Position numbers and translations under genes: made by a program
Assembly (NCBI GenBank): GCA_033065855.1
Contig: JAVXUO010002083.1
Span: forward strand, 124,001 to 188,000
Direction: 5' to 3'
Length of the DNA stretch: 64,000 nt
DNA from: Escallonia rubra
Taxonomy: Eukaryota; Streptophyta; Magnoliopsida; Escalloniales; Escalloniaceae
Notes under the pieces: generated by a model
The model's input: only the letters and a program-made list of their open reading frames with translations
Told to the model about the DNA's origin: nothing
Databases searched by the model: none
Shown here: positions 56,561-64,000 of the stretch, piece after piece
Numbering within the stretch: position 1 is the stretch's first letter
How the letters are laid out: each line of letters starts with the position of its first letter

Positions 56561-58175
56561 TATAGCGACATATGTCACACTTTTAGCGATAAAAATAGAG
56601 TTCAAATAACTAAAATCCGAGCTCAAATATTTAGTCCCAAAAACTTTAAGCGAAACCTAGACAAAACTTTGGTGAAAAGTTTCCATGGAAAGGCTGATCT
56701 ATCCACATTGGGCTCTGCTCCTCTTTAACTCGGGCCTGGTTCTACCTACAACGCCGTCGCGTCGTACAAAAAATCGTCTTTCCCCCTCGAACCAGCCAAA
56801 ATAATACCTTAGAACCTCCATACATGAGATCCTGAAGAGCAACGGCCCATCTCCATAAAACACACAGAGAGGGGCAAAGACGGCCGCTTTATGCATTCCA
56901 TATTAATTCTCCGTTCTTTGATTCTTATTACTCCGTACTATTTTTGTCCAGTGATTGCGCCGAAGTAGCCCCTTGCAACTTTGAGCTTATTAGTTGGAAG
57001 GAAAAATTCGAGATCTGGGTATTCTGTCACTTGTTGTTTTTGGCACAAAGATTCTTGCAATTCTACATTGCATTTTAATGTTTCTTTGCTCAATCCCTCT
57101 TTCGCCAAAACAAGTTAGCAACATGACGAGTTTGTTCTATAAGCTTTTAGAGGTTGTCATGAAATTCTTAACCACTAACAACTTGTATGGTATTTCTATT
57201 TAGTGGTTGTAGCGATTTAGGGGTTATTAAGGAATATAGGTTTGAGGGTTATTCTGGTTGGGATTTTGATTTATATAGTCAGAGGGGCTGATGGATATGC
57301 CCCCTGTTCTTTAAATGATTTTGCAACATGTCTGTTCGTCCCTGTCTACACGTGATGTAAATCCATGAATTTGATGGCAACAAGAGGAAGAGACCCTGCA
57401 ACAAACCGAGTTAGACGAAGAGCCTCTGACCCCCTAGAACCAAAGTGTTTCCATCGAGATGCCAAGTTACGCAAAATGATGAATACTTTGAATCTGAATC
57501 TCTCTGTAGAACTCATATTACAGTGTCTTCAAAGTTCTCTGTTTGCAGTTTTGATGTCGCCCAAGTGATTAGCTGGTTGGTCTAACTCAAAACTGGACAC
57601 CAGATTTTCCTTTAATTAAATTCTTGGTGTTCTAACGTCAATTGATACTTGTTTCTATGATTGAAATGTGTGATGTAGGATGAGCTTAAAGCACCAAAAT
57701 ACAGAGTCTGATGCATTTGGCATTCGAACTATACGAGCATGGTGCGACAGAAATATTTTTCTTGTTCATTGTCCATCGACTCATTTGTGTCACTCGATAA
57801 AATTGAGAACTTGGAAATAGACATATATCAGTAGAATTCGTTAGTTTTGACTGTAAGAAAGACTAGTTCGGCGATCATCATGCTGGCGTGTTCAGTAGAA
57901 GACCTGACGTGATTATAATTTGAATTTTGTATGTAACATTCGAAGAATTGCTGTGCGCATTCAAGAAAATTGTGGGAGCTCTAGTTTAAGAACAAAGTTG
58001 ACTGGGTTGTGTTCCATAGCCCGGCAGAGTGGCTGGAATTTCACGCTCAAACGACTCGGTGGCGCATTCAAAATGGTCTGGAATGGCCATGCATTCAGTC
58101 GACCGAAGCTATTGGACTAGGTCAAATAAGGTAACCGGCTATCAAATATGATAACCAACAATAATCTTGCAAGCT
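56561..58175 (+). pseudogene. Duplicated segment copy 2 with an unidentified gene piece
   Basis: Counterpart of 37271-38985. Block 1 (about 57386-57545) again reads RDPATNRVRRRASDPLEPKC with few changes. Block 2 (about 57990-58120) reads SSLRTKLTGLCSIARQS then LKRLGGAFKMVWNGHAF and ends at TAG 58118-58120. Relative to copy 1 there is a one-base difference just before block 2. The conserved blocks separated by non-conserved DNA look like exons, but no full gene is present. The segment runs directly into the copia relic. Confidence 0.5.
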
Positions 58176-59330
58176 ACCTCTTTGAATGTGAACTGACACA
58201 ATTTGTTTAGAATTAATCCATTCCCGGACCCTATGATAACGTACATCAATATGCTTGGTCCTTGCATGGAAAACCTGATTCTTTGCCAAATCCAATGCAC
58301 TCTGACTGTCACACTGTAACAAAACACCACGTTGCTTGAAGCCAAGCTCCTCTACAAGTCCCTTTAACCATATTGCCTCCTTAGCTGCCTCTGTCAATGC
58401 CATGTACTCTGCCTCTGTAGTTGACAATGCTGTCGTAGACTGTAACACTGATTTCCAACATATCGGCCCTCCATAGAATGTAAAAATATATCCAGTCGTG
58501 GACCTCCTGGAATCCAAGTCCCCAGCATAATCAGAATCCACAAAGCCAGAAACCTCACCTTTTGCCCCATCACGATCAAACATGACGCCAAAGTTGGTCG
58601 AACCTGCTAGGTAACGGAAGATCCACTTCACTGCATCCCAATGCTTCTTTCCTGGATTTCCCATATACCTACTGACCATACTAACTGCATGTGAGATATC
58701 AGGTCTGGTACATACCATGGCATACATAAGACAACCAACCGTATTTGCGTACGGTACTCGAGACATATACTCAACATCTTCTTTTGTACTAGGACAAAGT
58801 TGTGAGGATAACTGAAAATGAGCTCCCAATGGTGTACTAACCGGTTTAGCATTGAGCATACTAAACCTCTCCAGTACCTTTTCAACATAACTTTTCTGAG
58901 TTACCCACAACTTTCCTGCCTTTCGATCTCTATGAATCTCCATACCAAGGATCTTTTTGGCAGAACCAAGATCCTTCATATCAAACTCCTTACTCAACAA
59001 TTTCTTCAAGTGCAGAATATGAGACTTACTCTTCGCAGCAATCAACATATCATCCACATATAATGTGAGCAACAACAGTGAACCATCATCAAGGACTCGA
59101 TAATACACACAACAATCATACTCACAGCGAGAGTAACCATGAGTTACCATGAATGTGTCGAATCGCTTATACCATTGCCGAGGAGACTGCTTCAAACCAT
59201 ATAAGGACTTTTTCAGCTTGCACACATAGTCCTTCTTCCCAGGTTCAATAAATCCCTCAGGTTGCGGCATGTAGATCCTTTCCTCCAAATCACCATGGAG
59301 GAAAGCTGTCTTCACATCAAGCTACTCTAA
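58160..59330 (-). pseudogene. Ty1-copia reverse transcriptase and RNase H
   Basis: Minus strand. LDVKTAFLHGDLEERIYMPQ, then KKSLYGLKQSPRQWYKRFD, the catalytic LTLYVDDMLIAA, IHRDRKAGKLWVTQ, GCLMYAMVCTRPDISHAVS, and RNase H with GFVDSDYAGDLDSRRSTTGY, STTEAEYMALTEAAKEAIWL and RTKHIDVRYHRVRE. This 397-residue frame is open and keeps the YVDD residues, but an upstream stop (LE|LDVK near 59320) separates it from the rest of the polyprotein. It breaks off after SVHIQRGSLQDY without the usual NPADMLTK end or a 3' LTR. Confidence 0.92.
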
Positions 59331-59891
59331 CTCCATATTCTGCGCTACTATAATGGACAATATCAATATGATAGAAGTGTGCTTCACCACTGGCGAAAAG
59401 ATCTCACTATAATCAATTCCCTCATTTTGAGAATGCCATTTTGCAACCAGTCTTGCCTTGTACTTCTGATCTTCCTTTTTCCTGTAAATCCACTTGCATC
59501 CAATAGCCTTCACACCCTTTGGAAGTTTAACTAATTCATAAGTTTTATTCTTCCGTAGAGATTCCATCTCCTCATGCATTGCTGTCAACCACAAGTTACC
59601 ATCCTCTGCCTTGACAGCCTTGTTGTAACTGGTAGGATCTCCACTTCCAACGATTAGTGCAAATGAGACCAAGTCCTCAAAACCATACCTCTGAGTTGGT
59701 TTCTTGGTACGTGGTTCTCTATCTCTGACTAGATTCCAAGAATCACTAGGATGCTCCTCTGGATCCTCTAAAGACTGCTCATCTGTAGATCCATCTGTAG
59801 ACTCATCAGTTGATTTTGTCCTCTGCTCATGCAACTCTATCTCCACTGTGTGACCCTGCCTCTCGCTAGAAGTTGCATTCGTATTCAACAT
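59331..59891 (-). pseudogene. Ty1-copia polyprotein: linker and RT N-terminus
   Basis: Minus strand. An acidic linker, then AMHEEMESLRKNKTYELVKL, PKGVKAIGCKWIYRKKE, KARLVAKWHSQNEGIDYSEI, FSPVVKHTSI. This is the start of the copia RT domain. It is separated by stops from the integrase part upstream and the RT core downstream. Confidence 0.88.
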
Positions 59892-59897
59892 CTGTGC

Positions 59898-60730
59898 TTA
59901 ATTGAATACCACATCTCTACTGATCACCCTTTTCTTGGCCACTGGATCCCATAACCTGTATCCTTTTACTCCTTCCTCATACCCAAGGAATATACATTCT
60001 TTTGACTTAGGATCAAGTTTGGATCGTTCTTCATTCTGAAGGTGAACATACGCAGGACAACCAAAAATTCTCATTGCAGAAAAATTAACTTGTTTACCGG
60101 ACCATATGTCCTCGGGAACTTGGTGATTAATGGCAGATGATGGAGAACGGTTGATCAAATAACAAGCTATGTTAACAGCTTCAGAAACTCTTAGGTAAAT
60201 CTGCATTCAACCTCATGCATCTAGCTCGCTCTAGTAAGGTTCTGTTCATCCTTTCGGCAACCCCATTCTGCTCTGGAGTCCTCTTCACTGAAAAGTGTCT
60301 GATGATACCCTTATCCTTGCAGAACTGCAGAAACTCCTCATCCTTGTATTCCATGCCATTATCTGATCTGACGTACTTAAGCTTCTTACCCGTCTGATTT
60401 TCAACTCTAGCCTTCCACTGCTTAAACATGTTGAAAACTTCAGACTAGTGCTTCATAAAGTACACCCATCCCTTCCTTGAGAAATCATCTATAAACGTAA
60501 CAAAGTAACGTGCACCCACATTTGAAATATGCCTGATTTGTCCCAACACATCCGGATACACATAGTCCAAAACTCCTTTACTAGTATGAGAAGCAGCTTT
60601 GAAACTAACTCGTTTCTGCTTCCCAAACACACAAAATTTGCAGAAGTCCAGCTTGCATGATTTCACTCCCTGCAACAACTTGCGTTTGTGAAGTTCCAGC
60701 ATACCTCCCTCACTCAAGTGTCCAAGCCAT
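59898..60730 (-). pseudogene. Ty1-copia integrase with GAG-pre-integrase
   Basis: Minus strand. WLGHLSEGGMLELHKRKLL, CKFCVFGKQKRVSFKAA, then integrase core FVTFIDDFSRKGWVYFMKH, YVRSDNGMEYKDEEFLQFCK, KRTPEQNGVAERMNRTLLER, VNIACYLINRSPSSAINHQV, and the C-terminal MRIFGCPAYVHLQNEERSKL. D, D and E positions of the core are recognisable, although DVLG has replaced the first block's usual DLWG context. Stops and a frameshift near 60435 and 60190 break it into three frames. Confidence 0.9.
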
Positions 60731-60735
60731 TTATG

Positions 60736-61505
60736 TCATAACTTAGAGTTATCATTGTAAGAACCTAAATGAGTTGATACTGAAGCTCCATCTATAATTG
60801 TGTTCCCCATCAGTTTATACAAATTTCCAGTTTTTTGAGCTTTCATTATCACCATGGCACATTTGCTAACTTTCATGACTCCACCTTTTATAGATATACT
60901 GCAATCTATAGAATCGAGTGTGCCCAAGGAAATCAAATTCTTCTTTAAGTCAGGTATGTACCTTACATCACCTAGGGTTCTCACAATCCCATCAAACATT
61001 TTAATTTTAATGGTACCTATCCCTATGACTTTATAAACAGCGTCATTACCCATTAACACAGTACCACCGTTACATAGAGTAAGACAATCAAACCATTCCT
61101 TATGTGGGCACATATGAAACGAACATGCAGAGTCAAGAAACCATTCCGTAGAAAAACTGTTGTCTCTAACTGATAAGAGATTACCTTCTTACTGCTCAAT
61201 CGAGGAAACCAAGTAGAGATCACCATCGCTGCTTTTGTCATCTTCTTCAGCAACATTAGCATTGTTCACATGTTTCTTTATGTTCTTCTTTTCTTTCCTT
61301 TCTGGACACTTTCTTGCAATACGACCAATCTTTTTACAATACCAGCATTCAATACTGGACTTATTCTGCTTTCCATGAGACTTAGACCTGTCCTTTCCAT
61401 GTCCTGAATTTCTGATTCTAGACCGACCTCTGCCTCTTCCATGACCATTCTTATTTTCAGACCTTACTATCAGACCGTCCCTTGATTGCTTGAACTCGTC
61501 CCATC
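60736..61505 (-). pseudogene. Ty1-copia protease and gag zinc knuckle (5' part cut by CACTA insertion)
   Basis: Minus strand. A zinc-knuckle-like CWYCKKIGRIARKCPERK (about 61350-61295) has Arg where CCHC knuckles have His. The protease follows with FLDSACSFHMCPHKEWF (active-site D-S; the family usually has D-S-G) and GIGTIKIKMFDGIVRTLGDV, then RYIPDLKKNLISLGTLDS. At 61506 the gag region is interrupted by a CACTA element, so the gag N-terminus and 5' LTR are not visible. Confidence 0.82.
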
Positions 61506-62227
61506 ACTACAAGAAAAATAACCTTTAGCGACGGAAAAATTCCGTCGCTAAATCCTTTAGCGACGGAAATTCCGTCGATAAAGTTCCGTCGCCTAAACCC
61601 TCGTCGCTAAAGGTTTTACCGACGGAATTTGTGTTCCATCAGTGATGCCTTAGTCTTTAGCGACGGAATTGGTCATCCTTTAGCGACGGAATTTCCGTCG
61701 CTAAAACTATTTTGCAATTTTCAGAAAATTAACTTTTTTAAAAATAAATAAATATAATATAAATATAATTAAATTTTTTTTTTTAAAAAATCATTATTCG
61801 CAAAACCATATATTGGAGCTTATATTTTCCGTCGCTAAAGGAGAATTATTCCGTCGCTAAAGGGAAATATTCCGTCGCTAATTCTGTCTCAAAAATCATA
61901 TTTCTAGGTGCTAATTGATTTTTTCCGTCGCTAATTCCGTCGCAAAAATCATATTTAAGAGCTAAAAATTTTGAAAATAAAAATCATTAAATATGCATAA
62001 ATAGATTATACTATTCTTAATTAATGCAACAACTATTGACAATAATAATCCATCATTAAATAATCCAACGTCAACATCCGATAATGAACTAAAGATAACA
62101 AATATTCAACATTTGTTAAATATCACCAAAAGTGAACAATAATACATCTAAATCAATCAGTTGCTTGGTTACCAAAATGAACAAAAATCCCAACAAACGT
62201 AACGTCAAATCTGGTCACATAAGACAA

Positions 62228-62481
62228 TCATCCACCTAGCTCGTCGAATGTTTCATCATTGTCATTCTCAGTAGCATCAGTCGCGCTAACTTCGGCCTGT
62301 ATCAAAGCAATTAAAGGCATGTTAAAGGATGTATTTCGTGCAGTATTAATGAAAAATTATCTACAAATGCTTCGTTCTTAAAAGCATATTCAATAAATAC
62401 TCTCACCCCGTCTCGAAACTCATCACTTAGCCCCCTATGATCATCCAATCTTTTTTCCATCCAACTACGATCAAGCGACAT
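62228..62481 (-). CDS. Small CACTA-encoded protein with transposase-associated domain
   Basis: Minus strand. Exon 1 62365-62481 starts at ATG 62481 and reads MSLDRSWMEKRLDDHRGLSD, then EFRDGVRVFIEYAFKNEAF, the N-terminal transposase-associated domain found in plant En/Spm proteins (D-SWM---RL…GL--EF--GV--FI--A). The donor is TTT|GTAGAT. Exon 2 62228-62296 follows the acceptor TTGATACAG and reads AEVSATDATENDNDETFDEL, GG, stop: an acidic tail. Both exons are in phase 0, giving 61 residues. The transposase itself is absent, so this is a severely reduced internal-deletion gene. Whether it is expressed is unknown; the intron could be longer in other transcripts. Confidence 0.6.
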
Positions 62482-63503
62482 TCTCAAAAGTCCTGGGGTT
62501 GGTCCTAGAGTGCAAATTAGAGATTAGAAAAAAAAAAAATGCAAAGGGTACAGTTCCACATCATTACTTGATATATACAAATTTGAAACAGATATTGACA
62601 AATTCAGAACAATTTGAGGGGACAGAGATGAAAATGAAAGTATAACAAATACTAACTAGCTAGCTTCATTGAAAAAAATAAAAATCATATCGTGTGGGAA
62701 GAGGTGTTATTTTCCGCCATATAACTCTCACTTTGTCCAAACAATGTAACTGGTACAAGTGACAATAAAAACTATTAAGTTGTATGATACACAGTCCCAA
62801 ACAAAAACATAACACCACTAAAACTAACCCTAACCCTGCTTCATGGTAATCAAACAACCTTCACCATCAAACCTGCCAAAACAACTCAGTCCCAAACAAA
62901 AACATCTAGACCCACAACCCACCAAACAAACAGTACTCCTAGATTGGGAGCAACTATAACCATCACCATTAAATCCACCAAAACAACTCAATAAACATCT
63001 GTACAATATTATCGTGTGTCCGTTTTGATTTTGCATTTCATGAGATTTTGCCATGTCGAATATCTTGGTTGTTAACCATATCACATATTGCATGAAAATA
63101 TATAGTATGCAATCTTGTGCCAGTGTGTGCTCTAGATGTGCTCGTTCCAGTTAACTATCTTTAAAGTTCATGGTTATGACACAGTCAAGGCAGTCGATAA
63201 CTTTATATTAAGCACAGAAGCAGCAGTTTAATAAGGAATCCATAAGTCGATAACTTTAACGTCATGCTGAAAGATCTTCCTGAAAGCAAAGCACATACTG
63301 ATTAGAAGATTGAACACTTCAAAGAAGATTATCTTAATAAGGACTTGCCTTCTTTATGCTGGCCCTGTTAACTTGAATGTTCAGGACTTCAGCATGTCAC
63401 AAAATTCCAACAATTTCTCTTTGATGCATTTGTCAAGCTTCTCCTTTACTTTTGCTCTCTGCTTTTCCTGCAGAAGAGGTGCAAATCAGCTGCTAAATCC
63501 AGA
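62482..63503. other. Interior of the CACTA element or flank; no gene
   Basis: AT-rich. The frames at 62666-63093 (minus) are low complexity with internal repeats (AAAACAACTCAGTCCCAAAC / ACAGTCCCAAACAAAAACAT near 62790 and 62880). No domain is recognised. Confidence 0.4.
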
Positions 63504-63857
63504 GTGCGAAGTGAAAATGTGCAAAACATTACTAAGAAATGGCTGAAATCATGGCAGCTTGTGCATAATGTCAAAGGGGTATCTAGAATCTGGATTGGAT
63601 GGAATCAAAATAAGGTGGAACTCAGTGTAGTAGACATGCACCCTCAAGTCATTACATGCCAAGTGAAGATGAGAAATGGTCCACTGGACTGCTTTGTCTC
63701 TTGTGTGTATGGAAATAATAAAGGAATCAAAAGAAGAGAGCTCTGGATTCAATTGGTGCAAACTGCTGCAGATATAGGATCTAAACCATGGATTGTGATG
63801 GGTGATTTTAATGTGGTCAGGTATGCAAATGAAAGACAAGGACTTGGGAATAAGTAG
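63504..63857 (+). pseudogene. LINE ORF2 endonuclease-domain fragment
   Basis: Plus strand, 117 residues. SRIWIGWNQNKVELSVVDMH, PQVITCQVKMRNGPLDCFVS, CVYGNNKGIKRRELWIQLVQ, then PWIVMGDFNVVRYANERQG. The MGDFN motif and spacing are those of the apurinic-like endonuclease of plant L1 elements. The first (E-containing) part of the domain and the reverse transcriptase are missing, and a stop ends the frame at 63857, so it is a truncated relic. Confidence 0.82.
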
Positions 63858-64000
63858 ATGTCTCATCATTAACTGAACCTTCAGTTACTAAAAGCTACAG
63901 AGGTTCATCGAAAAACAATGCAACTGATGTTCCTGAAGTTTACGAGAGTCCCATTCACAATGGCAAGGGGACCCTGCTTTTTTTTTTTTTTTTTACTAGC

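Larger units (their letters stand above)
61506..64000 (-). mobile_element. CACTA (En/Spm) transposon, one end; other end not seen
   Basis: The terminus CACTACAAGAAAAATAACCT at 61506 is a textbook plant CACTA tip. Subterminal repeats follow in both orientations, TTTAGCGACGG and CCGTCGCTAAA, with more than ten copies between 61525 and 61940. A small transposase-associated gene lies inside (62228-62481, minus). The inverted second tip (TCTTGTAGTG) was not found up to 64000, so the element either extends beyond the window or is truncated. The right limit given is therefore only the window end. Confidence 0.75.

Noticed and set aside
58818..59063. Plus-strand frames opposite the copia relic
   Set aside because: They are shadows of the minus-strand reverse-transcriptase frame.
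1..64000. CRISPR arrays, bacterial operons, rRNA genes
   Set aside because: No regularly spaced repeat-spacer array, ribosome-binding-site-led gene chains or rRNA signatures were seen; the window is plant nuclear DNA.

Overview
The window is a piece of a flowering-plant (eudicot) nuclear chromosome. It is AT-rich and intron-bearing, holds two recognisable host genes, and is otherwise packed with plant transposable elements (Mutator-like, hAT, CACTA, Stowaway, Tourist, Ty1-copia, Ty3-gypsy, LINE and SINE). The sequence alone does not fix the species.

Host genes. A bHLH transcription factor of the bHLH49 group lies on the minus strand at the left edge (1-1222, its 3' part cut off by the window), with a long leader and a TATA box near 2275. 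A complete four-coding-exon gene for a WPP-domain-interacting tail-anchored protein (WIT type: long coiled coil plus C-terminal membrane anchor) lies on the plus strand at 24684-27535, behind a leader intron of about 1.4 kb. Its last exon, with intron and 3' flank, was copied at DNA level into a segment now present twice (about 36870-38985 and 55990-58175). In both copies the WIT tail is broken and is followed by a short conserved gene piece that I cannot name.

Transposons, left to right. 3036-3325 is a Stowaway-like MITE. 6757-13062 is a nested block: element A (long terminal inverted repeats, inside a TA microsatellite) contains a Mutator-like element with a 9-bp target duplication and a 2.3-kb solo gypsy LTR with a 5-bp target duplication. 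Next to it sits element B, which has related ends, lies in the same microsatellite, is filled with a palindromic CCGCAACA..TGTTGCGG motif, and carries a piece of a host gene. A third relative, element C, starts at 48814, again directly after a TA microsatellite. 29673-34724 is a Tourist-like element split by an apparently intact 4.2-kb hAT transposon (30152-34370, perfect 8-bp target duplication, uninterrupted 758-residue transposase). 39560-40547 is a Mutator-like element carrying a decayed ARM-repeat (ARO-type) gene piece. 47998-48787 is a LINE reverse-transcriptase relic. 49932-51059 is another long-TIR element inside LTR-retrotransposon sequence. 55118-55553 is a solo LTR whose empty site survives in the neighbouring tandem copy. 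58160-61505 is a decayed Ty1-copia polyprotein on the minus strand, interrupted at 61506 by a CACTA element that still has a tiny two-exon gene for the transposase-associated domain. A LINE endonuclease fragment lies at 63504-63857.

Nothing suggests an operon, CRISPR array or organellar origin. The most unusual signal is the family of microsatellite-embedded elements A, B and C, which share terminal sequences but carry arrays of different short palindromes.
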